DNA of 64,000 nucleotides from Brevipalpus yothersi. Its lineage: Eukaryota > Arthropoda > Arachnida > Trombidiformes > Tenuipalpidae. Both the position numbers and the translations under genes were made by a program. The notes beneath the pieces are model-generated. The model was not told the DNA's origin. It saw nothing but the letters and a program-made list of their open reading frames with translations, and searched no databases. Positions 49,969-59,421 of the stretch are shown here, piece by piece (within the stretch, counting starts at the first letter, position 1; every line of letters begins with the position of its first letter). The stretch is taken from NCBI GenBank assembly GCA_003956705.1, contig QZCP01000142.1, positions 38,976-102,975 on the forward strand, written 5' to 3'.

Positions 49969-49973
49969 ATATT

Positions 49974-51921
49974 TGTATCATTTTGTTGTTCGAGCCTCTC
50001 TCAGTAGCACTCAACGAACATTATTCAAGGCTGAATAGCGAAAATATGATGAAACATGCCTCGATCTTCACCATTCTCGTAGCATAAATGTAATAGTTGA
50101 TATATACTTGGTTGACAAGTGACTAAAATGAATGGAGAGAGAAAAAGAGAAAAAAATTCGTTCCAAAGTATTTTTGATTGCGATTTAGCTCATCGATATA
50201 TATATAAATAAATAAGATCAACATATATGCCATTTTGATTTCTTCGCTCCATGTTGAATCGACTGTGTGATTATATCATGAAAGCACCGGAAATTAGCGA
50301 GTAGAATCTAATCTTCATGGGCAATATTATTGAATGAGAAAAAAATTACACCATAATCTATTCGAATACTTGTTCTGTTGGGTGAATTGATGGACATTTT
50401 TCATCTTATATATCATGACCCTTTCCATCCTGCATTCAACTCTTTTTCCATACAAATATGAGCATGATTCGATAGATTTCATGAATTCATGGGAAGTCAA
50501 CCTCAGGTAACTTATCTATCACAATGAATTGATGAATCGTTTGAAAAATTAAATTCAAGAGCAGAGGATGGAAATAATCAGCTCAATGGCACAACTAAAA
50601 GAGGCGACCAATCAAGATAGTCAAGTTAGATTGAATGAAAAATCAATTTTTCTTACCATGAGACACGATAAATTGTTGACAAATTGCTCGAGAGTCGGAA
50701 ATTTCGACACTACTGTAAGCCTCTCCACAATCACAAAAGTCAAAGAATTCCATATTGAAATGGTTCAATATCCATAGTTCACCAAACAGCCGAAAGTCAA
50801 GGCTATTGGAGTGATTGAATTGAATCTCTTGGTATGAATAACATTCCTCTGACGAGTGTAAATGTTTTGCCTTTCTGACATTTCTGTTCTGATTTCGGTG
50901 TAAATTAATTTGATACTTGATAGCATTAGTAACAAGAATTTTTGGAATGTGAATTCATATCAGTGTGATAGAATTTGCGAACCAAATCTTAGCCTAGAAT
51001 ACCATAGTCCACATTAAATTTTACATGAACTCTATCATCTTCGAAATGATGAATTTCCATCAAGTTGCGGATTTTGGGTGATGGTCAGATTTTCTCGATG
51101 ATGAAGAACTTATCGGCACACTTGACTCTCACCACCAAGATTGTCGAAGAAATTGAATCAACCATCTGAAAGAAATTCATTTCACATTCTTGTGAGCTGA
51201 GTTCTCATGAGGAAACTTCCACAGCTTGAAAAACTTTTAAATGAACTTCTAGATTCCGATATCTACTCTAAGACTTTTCGAGAATTGATACTCCTCCGTT
51301 CATCTTCATATGTTGGAAATAACAATCTCTCAGCGAGAAAACTTTCATAATGAACATCCTCAGCTCATGTTGGCACATTTTGAAACTAGATCAATCAGAT
51401 TTTCGTCATGCATCTAATGCCAGGTACTGGATAAAAAGTTTTGAAAAGTAAACAGTTCCAGATGATGTTTGTGGGGTGATGTTGTATTGACTACACGATG
51501 TCCCGATCAACCATCAATGTGATGCTCAAATTGCATATGTACTCAGTGGAAAACTTCAACTTCATGAAGTATCAGTCTAAATATGTATCGATCAATAGCG
51601 AGAGCTGAAAGAATTTTCCTCTAATAATCGCCCTTCTTGATTCGAACACAAAATCTATCAAAATAATTCGTAAGTTACTATTTTTATAACAAAATAACAG
51701 AATGCATTCTAAAAGCGGTTCATCTCTCTAACGATAAGATTTTATGATCAAGATTTTCCAAAAGCTAAACAGTATCTGCTGTTAGTTTGAACGAAGCAAA
51801 CTTTATCCAAAGATAAATTAGAACTACAACAAAAATCAAGAAAATTTGATCATTTTTTGATTGATTAAAACTTTGAACGAAAAAAAGGCGAAAAAAAAAA
51901 TATTTTTTCGTCCGTCTCTCT
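49974..51921. other. Intergenic region, nothing recognised
   Basis: About 1.9 kb of AT-rich sequence between the retrotransposon and the UBXN7 upstream region. Short frames only; no recognised exon. Confidence 0.5.
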
Positions 51922-52652
51922 ACTGCCATCTATTGAATTGTGTATTTTTTGAGCTTTGAACAAGAGTTCAAAATCAAAACAATGATGATTGAGCCTGTTT
52001 CTCCAAGCCTATTTGAAGGGCTTTGCTTTAATTTTGTTGGAAAAATTGATTTACTCATCATCTAAATCAATTGGTTTGATTTGCAATCGATATTGTGTTG
52101 ATAAGTGATTCCATTTGAGTGATAGTCTCAAAAAAGTAACGAAGTGTTTTCAGTGGACGAGACGTGAAAACAAACACACACACATCAAGCACACCAGCAA
52201 TGAGTGAAGCAACTCCATCAGCCTCAGATGTTGATGAGGAGCGCACAGCAATCGAGCAGTTCTGTAACTTTACTGGTTAGTATATCACTTAATTGACACT
52301 TATTGTCTTCATACCATCTATTCACACTGGGACCTTGATGGGTCTTTGTCCATATGTGTGGTAGGATTGATCTTTTCCAATTAAGATAATCCGTTGATTG
52401 GTCAATTTATGTTCTCATTCCCGCTCACTTTTTATCATTATTTTCGTGCGATTTGATTTGCCTGTTTGCTATTGATTCAGGAGCCTCAGACGAACGGGCA
52501 CGGGCCACACTTGAGGCATGTAATTGGAATATTGAGTTGGCCATCAATATGCATGTTGATGGCATTGACACAAGCGATCCAGTCGATGTGATTCCAACAG
52601 CAGGCACCACAACCAATGATCTTGGCTCTTCAATAGCTGAAGATTCTTCAAG
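51922..52652 (+). repeat. Source arm of the UBXN7/IWS1 inverted duplication
   Basis: This arm covers about 280 bp upstream of UBXN7, exon 1, intron 1 and exon 2. Its reverse-complement counterpart is 57302-57976. Shared blocks include GCCATCT, AAAATCAAAACA, TGAGCCTG and GATATTGT in the upstream part, then TGAGTGATAGT and CATCAAGC. ATGAGTGAAGCA lies at the start codon, followed by the splice site ACTG-GTTAGTAT. An intron 1 block at 52372-52430 is strongly conserved, and exon 2 aligns without gaps over 172 nt. Because UBXN7 proteins of other animals have this UBA domain, this copy is taken as ancestral. Confidence 0.9.
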
Positions 52653-54718
52653 GTAGAGTGATTGGTCGCTTATATTGAACTATTACTCATGACTCATGTG
52701 TTGATTGATCTCATATGTTGAACTCTCATCAAACTCTTTGCAGTCAAGATGTACGTCCACCAATTCCGCCAGTTCGCCAGGTTTTGGTTGAAGATGGATT
52801 TGTTTCTCACAGGCCTCGTAATTCACCTCATTCCGTTTTCGATGCCTTCAGAAATTTCAGAGCAGAAGCAAGTAAGAATGAAATGAGTCATGCAACTATT
52901 GCTCTCGGTCTATAAGATTTTTCATGAATTGCTTTTTTCCGCTAGGATGGCTCGAACAGGGCGAAAGCTCGACTGAAAATTCAAACTTCAGTAAAAGAAG
53001 AACTCTCGAAGAGCTTTTCAGACCTCCATTAGACCTACTTTTTAGAGGCACTATGGACAATGTAAGTTGTTTTTTTGAGCCATTGTTCCAGAAATTAGGA
53101 CCTTTAATGTACTATTTTGACTATCATTCTGATTGTTTCCATAAGGCCCGAGAGTATGCCGCTCAAAACAATAAGTGGTTGATGGTCAACCTCCAAAATG
53201 TTCAAGAATTCGCCTGTCAAGTTCTTAATCGCGATCTATGGAGCAACCCCGCCGTCAAAGAAATTGTATCAGAACATTTTGTATTCTGGCAGGTGAATAA
53301 TTTTTCCAGGCCTTCGAAGTTGACTCTTTCTCTAATTCTCTTCTTCATTATATCTTCAAGATATATCACGACAGTTATGAAGGCACAAAGTATATGCAAT
53401 TTTATAGCGTTGAACAGTTTCCTTATATTGCCATCCTCGATCCAAGAACGGGTTGGTATTAAATTGGGCACAAAATTTTATTAGCTATTGATCATCTTTC
53501 ATTTCTATTGAAATTAGGTGAAAAAATGCGTTCTTGGTCGAACGGGACACTCGATCCAGTAACTTTTTGTGACATAATTACCGAATTTCTTCTGCTCCAT
53601 CCCTCTCCAGATGGGAGTACTCAGCTTAAGACTCAATCTCCCACATCTTTATCAAAGAAAAAGGTGAGCTCCTTCCCCTTATCAACAGAATTTTCGATGA
53701 AATGAGGAAATGCTCGTGATTGAACCATAGCAGGTTGAAGAGGTTCTTTTGAATCTGACTTCTATCTCTTTGCTCTAAACTCTTGAAACAGATCCACAAA
53801 TGAGTTGAGTTGTGAAAATGAACCTTCTCACCATCACCATTGAATTAACTTACACTCATTCAATGATGAAATTCTCTTTGAATATTTCATTTGAAAAGTT
53901 AAAACTAATCTTAAGTACAAAATTTTCTCCCCCTCTGGCAATGCCAATGGGTTCTCCGAAGAAGCCCTATGAGGAAAGCGAAGAAATACAGCTAAGAGCT
54001 GCTATAGCCGCCTCTCTGGAAGAAAATCATAAGGTCTCAGCAGATAGCTCCAGCCGTAATCGTCAAAATAATCTTGGACATGATACTGATTCTGATGATG
54101 TGTCAATTGATTCGTTTGATTCGGATACTGGAGCCGTTATTTGGAAAAATAAGACAACAGAAGAAACTAAGAATGAATCGGGAGTATCGAGTATAAACAA
54201 TCATGCCAGCTCCTCTATAGGAGCATCGAGCAGTAGCTCGAGCAATTCAAAAGCATCCGCTTCTTGGGAGAGTTATCTTCCCTCCAACTCAAGCAAGAAC
54301 GTTGATATGCTCATCAGGTATCCTGATGGGAACCGAGAAAAGAAATCCTTTCCGGCAGAAGCACCACTCAAGGTTTGTATAACTATCACCGCCAACAAAA
54401 GTTCTCCTTCACCGACCAGCGGAAATAATGTCATATTCTATCGAAGTTTAGAAATTTCTCTACGAACAATCGAATAATCAAGTTTTTTGAGGGCTTTTTA
54501 TCGATTTTCTCTTCTATACAAGTGTGAAATGCCTAATTTTCTCATTTTTATCACAGGTCTTGTTACTTTATATATCGTCAAAGGGTTTTAGAATGGACGA
54601 ATATGAGGTGGTCACATGCTTCCCAAAGATTAATTTGAACGAACTTCCAGAGGATCAAACTCTAGAGGCTGCGGGCTTATTTCCAGCAAACACTGTATTC
54701 GTACATTTGAAGACCTAA
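52200..54718 (+). CDS. UBXN7: UBX domain protein 7 (p97/VCP cofactor)
   Basis: Nine exons: 52200-52275, 52481-52652, 52744-52871, 52946-53061, 53146-53292, 53361-53451, 53518-53663, 53962-54372 and 54557-54718; 482 aa against 489 in human. UBXN7 links ubiquitylated clients and cullin-RING ligases to the p97 segregase. Domains in order: UBA (about residues 13-54, LEACNWNIELAINM), a PPIPPVRQVLVEDG linker with SVFDAFRNFR, and a UAS thioredoxin-like domain (about 160-270). The UAS domain shows NKWLMVNLQNVQEFACQVLN, RDLWSNPAVK and YIAILDPRTG. A ubiquitin-interacting motif (EEIQLRAAIAASLEE, about 297-311) and a C-terminal UBX domain (about 405-482, LIRYPDGNREKKSFP to NTVFVHLKT) follow. The start of exon 8 is the least certain boundary; 53962 is the first in-frame AG after a pyrimidine tract. 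It is convergent with IWS1, 125 bp between stop codons. Confidence 0.95.
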
Positions 54719-54843
54719 CGCTTAGTTGGAGATGTATTAGATATTTCAAACGAAATTTTGCAAATTATTTATACTAATGATAAAGATTATGAAAATGATA
54801 ATTTATCCGGTGGAGATCGCTTCATCCTAGGCATGTGCTCACA
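54719..54843. other. Tail-to-tail spacer UBXN7 / IWS1
   Basis: Only 125 bp separate the two stop codons, and neither strand has a canonical AATAAA in it. The 3' UTRs of the two genes therefore probably overlap. Confidence 0.6.
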
Positions 54844-57731
54844 TTAGAGAGACATCTTTCTCCCTTCAATACTGATGGGTACAGCTCTTTGAACTTTCAT
54901 CATTTTCTTCTTTTCTCGAAAATTCCTCAAATGTTTATCAAGACGAGTTAATGCTCTCTTGCTACCACTCTGTAAAGAAATTTAAAATCGGATATGAATA
55001 ATAATAAAGAAAAAGCGATCATCCATACAGTTCACCATGAATTTCTGAGAATCTACTCATCAACTTACCCTAGTTATATCCAAATCTACATTGGATTTGG
55101 GACGAACAACGTAATCTCTGGTGGAAGGGGCTGGGACACGTGCTCGCGGAATCCATCCTTTATCACCAGGTCGAAGAGTCCTGATGGTTTTAAGGACGAG
55201 CTATAGAGAAAATATTCAGGATCGAGTGATCAGTACTCACCTCTCTTCAGGCGCACGAGATTTACTGCTAGATGGAGAAGATGAAACTTTCTCAATTCGA
55301 GTTCTCTTTGTTTCTAATTTGGTCATATGATCCAAGTCTCTTTGTTCACGTTCTTCTTTGCTCATGGCATGAAAATCTGAATCTAAACTAAATATTGGAC
55401 GGGACCATGAGGCTATCAGATTGCCAGCCCTTCTACGATTCTCTTTAGTTTCTTTTGGATGCTTATAAAGATACATTACAGCTCGACCAATTCCACTAGC
55501 TTTAAGACGCTCTACGTCACAAATATTGAACTTTAAAGGAGAAAAACGATGAAAAATTATTCTCAAGCCTTCCGAATAATTGGGAAACTTACTTCAGAGA
55601 GAAGTTTAAGCATAGTTTCGCGAACTTGAAGATTCGGTAAGCTACGATCAACTAGTGGAGTCAACCAATCGGTAATTACGTGGAGAACGCCAGCATCTAG
55701 AAATGCTTCTCGCAGATCAAATTTCCGCAATTGGGTTTCCACAAGTGGCAGTAGTCTGAGCTTGCTGGTAGCGGCCTTGCTCATCTTGTTAAGCTCGAAA
55801 TCGTCCTTGAAAAACAATTCACATGAGATTTGAACAGAGGGAAATTTGAACAATGAAATGCTCACCTCGACAGCTTGCTTCATTTGATTAATTAATTCAG
55901 CTATAATATCATCATTATCATTGATAATATCTATATTCTTTCGCCTCCTCTTTCGCGAGCTTTCTTCCTTCTTTTTTTGCATCATGATATCAAAATCATA
56001 TTCTATGTCCTGGCGGGCTTGAGGACTTGGTGAACGTGCATCTCGACTGAAAAATTAAGGCCATTGATGAATTTTTGCAATGATCTGATGAAAGAAGATT
56101 GCTTTACCTTGTAGGATCTTCATCCATTGGGACAGAGCCAGGGCCATCGGCTGGAGTGTCATCTGTAGGATCCACATCGGCGGATGGGCCAGGCGAAGCT
56201 GAATCTCTGAAGATATCAGAAAGCATGATAGTTAAAATTCCTTGAAAAACATTTTATGGATGCTCAATATACACGATAAATGATGAATAGAGATAATAAT
56301 AAACAGGAAAATAAAAACTCTTTGCTCACCTGGAGTGATCATCAGAGAGTGAACCGAGATCATCGGCTGGTGTACCTTCGGTGGGATCCACATCAGCAGA
56401 TGGACCAGCTGAGGTTGAATCTCTGGCAAAAAAATTAGAGAATATAAGAAATCGACCCCCTCAAAAAATGACTCAATAACAACTCGCGAATCAAACCAAT
56501 CATTTACCTTGAAGAATCTTCATCAATTTGAGTAGTGCTAGGACCGTCCTCTGGAGTATCGTCTGTAGGCTCAGCATCTCCAGATGGACCAGGTAAGGAT
56601 GAATCTCTGAAGATGTTAGAAAATATGAGAAATCAGCTTGTTCGAATAAAAACTTAAAAATATAATGAAGAGGGGGAACCTTTTTTACCTTGAAGAATCG
56701 TCATTTAGTAAATTGGAGCTTGGACCATCCAATGGGGTATCCTCTGTAGGGTCCACCTCAGCAGATGGGCTGGGGGGTGATGAATCTCTGATAAATAAGT
56801 GAGAAGTGAATTTTTTCAGTTTCCCATAGGAACGGGAAAGAAAGGCTATCACTTTACCTCGAAGAATCTTCATCAATTTGAGTTGAACCAGGATCATCGG
56901 CTGGAGTCTCATCGACAGGGTCTATATCAGCAGACGGACTAGGCGAAGCTGAATCCCTGTTAAAATAAAATAAAATAACAAAATACATGGAATCAAACAA
57001 TAGTACCACGAAGAGAGGCAGTCACATTACCTCAAAGAATTTTCATCTTTATCTTCATCTTCATCTTCATCTCCATCTTCATCTCCATCTCCATCTCCAT
57101 CTTCATCTTCATCTTCATCCTCATCCTCATCTTCATCTATTTGTGTGGGGACAGGACCATCAGCTGGGGTGTCATCTGTTGGATCTGCATCAGCGGATGG
57201 GCCAGGCGAAGATGAGTCTCTGATAAAAATTGGTAATTATGAGAAACCAACTTTCCTTAACAATTTTTCTATTTATAATGCTGGCCAATCAATGACTTTA
57301 CCTTGAAGAATCTTCAGCGACTGAAGAGTCGAGATCATTAGCAGTTGTCTCTGCAGCTGGAATCTCGTCGATTGGATCGCTTGTGCCAATGGCATCATCA
57401 TAAATTTTAGGAGGCGATCCAACATTCCAATTACTTTCCTCTAGAGAGTCTCGTGCTTGATCATCAGAGGCTTCTGACCATTATCGAAAATCCAGGCCGA
57501 ATTGCAAGAAAATAAGCAGAGTGAGCGGGAATGAACAGAGAATTGATCAATTAATAGATTATCTTAATTGGAAAATTGATTCTATAACATGTATCAACTC
57601 AAGCCCGTCAGGGCTCTCATATGAAAAGATGGTTAAGCGAAAATTAATCACAAATCAGTGGCATACTAACCAGTTGAGTTACAGAACTGCTCTTCATCAA
57701 CATCTGAGGCCGATGGAATTGCTTCACTCAT
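54844..57731 (-). CDS. IWS1: Transcription elongation factor IWS1 with chimeric N-terminus
   Basis: Thirteen exons: 57731-57671, 57473-57302, 57219-57031, 56956-56858, 56787-56689, 56606-56508, 56422-56330, 56206-56108, 56046-55866, 55805-55593, 55530-55241, 55180-55069 and 54969-54844; 610 aa. IWS1 binds SPT6 and elongating RNA polymerase II and links transcription to mRNA processing. The C-terminal half has the TFIIS-N-like core (about residues 365-475): LRLLPLVETQLRKFDLREAF, VDRSLPNLQVRE, SGIGRAVMYLYKHPKET and SWSRPIFSL. EEREQRDL follows, then RARVPAPSTRDYVVRPKSNV and the terminus ISIEGRKMSL, all as in human IWS1. The N-terminus is unusual. Exons 1-2 are copies of UBXN7 exons 1-2, followed by six repeated acidic exons. 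The exon at 55180 is set by reading frame; a stronger-looking acceptor 20 nt upstream would shift the frame. Confidence 0.93.
56108..57219 (-). repeat. Six tandem acidic repeat exons of IWS1
   Basis: Exons 57219-57031 (189 nt), 56956-56858, 56787-56689, 56606-56508 and 56206-56108 (99 nt each) and 56422-56330 (93 nt). All are symmetric phase 2-2 and encode a unit like DSxSPGPSADxDPTDDTPADGP followed by xxxQIDEDSSR. Each starts with AGATTC or GGATTC after the acceptor, and most end GAAGATTCTTCAAG before GTAAA. Any number of copies can be added or removed without changing frame. The family's N-terminal acidic repeats (SDSE-rich in human) are functionally comparable, but not obviously the same sequence. 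Confidence 0.92.
57044..57142. repeat. Hexanucleotide-like coding minisatellite (Asp-Glu/Asp-Gly)
   Basis: An array of CATCTT, CATCTC and CATCCT units (GATGAA, GATGAG and GATGGA on the coding strand) within the first IWS1 repeat exon. It encodes about 30 residues of alternating Asp-Glu and Asp-Gly. It accounts for that exon being 189 nt rather than 99 nt. Confidence 0.93.
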
Positions 57732-57976
57732 TGCTGAGCTTGATGTTACTCTTGGAAGGCTTGTCTACCAGGATAAGACCAGTAACTTCTTCGAAACTAT
57801 CACTCAATTCAGATCACTTGTGAATACAATATCTGTTGTGAATCAAAACAAACTATTGAGATAAGGAAAAAATTAATTTTATCACCAAACTATAAACCAA
57901 AAAAGCAGGCTCAGCAATGTTTTGATTTTTCAATCGGCTTCAAACTCAAGTGAAGAAAGATATCGACAGATGGCGT
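57302..57976 (-). repeat. Derived arm of the UBXN7/IWS1 inverted duplication
   Basis: Reverse-complement copy of 51922-52652. It contains the IWS1 upstream region, exon 1 (57731-57671), intron 1 (197 nt against 205) and exon 2 (57473-57302, 172 nt, the same length as in UBXN7). Exon 2 copies are 33/57 identical over the last 57 residues by my count, ungapped, with identical splice phases (1 in, 2 out). Exon 1 carries a 15-nt in-frame deletion relative to UBXN7 (DVDEEQFCN against DVDEERTAIEQFCN). Divergence is too high for an assembly artefact. Confidence 0.9.
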
Positions 57977-58836
57977 TGAAAAGTGGCTTTTAAATTTTAA
58001 ATTTTTGAATAATTTTTATGTCAAAAATTCTTGGAATTTTTGGAAAATCCTCATGAATCAATTCTGGTAAAATCCAATTCTTTTTATCGATTACAAAACA
58101 TCACTTGCAGATTCTATTGAGGTTAAGATACGTTTCGATTGGAAAAATTTTTCCGAGAAAATTTTTCAAATTAGTTTCACAATTTTGAGAAGTATAATTT
58201 TTTCATGAGACTAGTAACTTATCAACTCAATGAATTTCGAAATTCACTACTTATCGTTGCTTTATTAGCGGAAATTCAAGTCACCATTTCCGTGAATTAG
58301 CCGACAAAAAATTTTGTCTGCTCTAGTAATGGAGGAAGAAGGTTGAGAAAAATTTGATATCGAGTAATTTTCCTATTTGTACACACGAGTCAAAATTATC
58401 TGCTTCTTGAAATAAGTGTCAATTTTCCAACCACAATTATCAGATTCTTATTCCTATCAGGAATAACGGAGTAAAAGATCGAAATACGACTATTTTGAAG
58501 TGTTGATTCGAATGACAGGAATTGAGTGACGATAGATGCCGATATCTAGGGAATTTACCAATCAGTGAGAAGCTTGTCAAGGAGAAAAAATGAATAGACA
58601 GACGATTAAAAAGAATCACAAAGGATCAATTTAATTCCAAAGACATTCGATTCACTCATTTTGAGGCCAGTTCAAACAACTCTCTTTCTCTCTTTCAACA
58701 AACAATAATTTGATGAATCTTCTATACATTTTGTATTACATAACGTTGTTTACCTTGAAATGCGTGATGATCACATTCAAAATGATGGCTAGATGCTTTT
58801 AAATAAATGAAACAGGGAAAGGAGAGGCAAAAAAAA
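57977..58836. other. Spacer between IWS1 upstream region and MID1IP1-like gene
   Basis: AT-rich, 860 bp, both neighbours on the minus strand. It should contain the 3' UTR of the Spot14-like gene and distal upstream sequence of IWS1. Nothing coding is recognised. Confidence 0.5.
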
Positions 58837-59421
58837 TTACAAGGAAGAGTCCAAGTCTTCCTGGTATCTTGCAGACAAAAAATCGGCTGCGTCTGCAAAT
58901 TGTTGCAAAATAGTATGGAGCGCTTGTAAATGCGACTTGAATGATGCAGCCAAATGGGCTGTCTGTTCGCCCGATGACGATTCTCTTTCCAACAATGAAT
59001 CAGTTTCAGAATCAGTCTCTGGATCCGAGAAAATTGCGCTTCCCAATGAGCCCAGTGAATCATCTGATGGCTGTCTAGTGTGTTTGCCGGTTCTGGACAG
59101 AGGACCATTAGGAGAATTACTAGAAGCAGAATTTACACCATTTGATAATAATTTGGAATCACGTAGAGAGTGGGAATCAGACGATGAATTGGTTAAACAA
59201 TTTAAAGAGGAAATACTACTTGGATCACACATCAGATCTTGCTTCACTTCATTCAACATATTATAAAATGTATAGAGATCTGCATTCACTAGACATGGTG
59301 GCACAGACCGGCATGTTTTATCGCTGACCACATCCATATCTCGTAATTTGGAAGGCACCAGAACAGTTGAATTCATATTGTTTACAGATCGTATGAATCG
59401 ATCCATATTTCGCTTATACAT
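58837..59421 (-). CDS. MID1IP1: Spot14/MID1-interacting protein 1 family
   Basis: Intronless 194-aa ORF. The N-terminus MDRFIRSVNNMNSTVLVPSK and then LRDMDV matches human MID1IP1 MNRFIGAVNNMDQTVMVPS and LLRDV. A second block, LYTFYNMLNEVKQDL, corresponds to MYSHYVLLKSIRNDI. The C-terminal helix FKSHLQALHTILQQFADAADF to SARYQEDLD corresponds to [21 protein letters not shown] to TNRYKQEIG. Between lies a Ser/Asp/Glu-rich variable segment, as usual in the family. Vertebrate members activate acetyl-CoA carboxylase polymerisation, bind the MID1 microtubule complex, and regulate lipogenesis. The conserved block starts at the second Met (59406); the first ATG (59421) adds MYKRN. The length is close to human MID1IP1 (183). 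Confidence 0.92.
   Translation of the reverse strand: MYKRNMDRFIRSVNNMNSTVLVPSKLRDMDVVSDKTCRSVPPCLVNADLYTFYNMLNEVKQDLMCDPSSISSLNCLTNSSSDSHSLRDSKLLSNGVNSASSNSPNGPLSRTGKHTRQPSDDSLGSLGSAIFSDPETDSETDSLLERESSSGEQTAHLAASFKSHLQALHTILQQFADAADFLSARYQEDLDSSL

Larger units (their letters stand above)
44966..49973 (-). mobile_element. Intact Ty3/gypsy LTR retrotransposon, 4998 bp
   Basis: LTRs at 44971-45514 and 49425-49968 enclose one long minus-strand ORF, all flanked by a 5-bp target duplication ATATT (44966-44970 and 49969-49973). LTRs have TG...CA ends. The domain order protease, reverse transcriptase, RNase H, integrase places it in Ty3/gypsy (Metaviridae-type). By my reading the two LTRs differ at a single base (A against G within GGCATACAG and GGCATGCAG). 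Together with the unbroken ORF this indicates a very recent insertion. No envelope-like ORF is present. The element is compact: the ORF starts inside the primer-binding-site end and its stop codon abuts the polypurine tract. Confidence 0.97.

Noticed and set aside
44966..49973. Retroelement as an endogenous retrovirus with envelope
   Set aside because: No open frame lies between the integrase and the 3' LTR; the Gag-Pol stop abuts the polypurine tract, so there is no room for an envelope gene.
53812..54477. A 221-codon single frame as an independent gene
   Set aside because: It is UBXN7 exon 8 read through into both flanking introns. The conserved part starts near 53962 and splices at 54372 to the UBX exon.
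55181..55200. Acceptor at 55201 as the start of IWS1 exon 12
   Set aside because: It would place the conserved RPGD and DYVVRP region out of frame with the preceding exon; 55180 restores it exactly.
54844..57976. UBXN7/IWS1 similarity as an assembly duplication
   Set aside because: The arms differ at many positions, carry an in-frame 15-nt deletion and sit in different functional genes. An assembly artefact would be near-identical.
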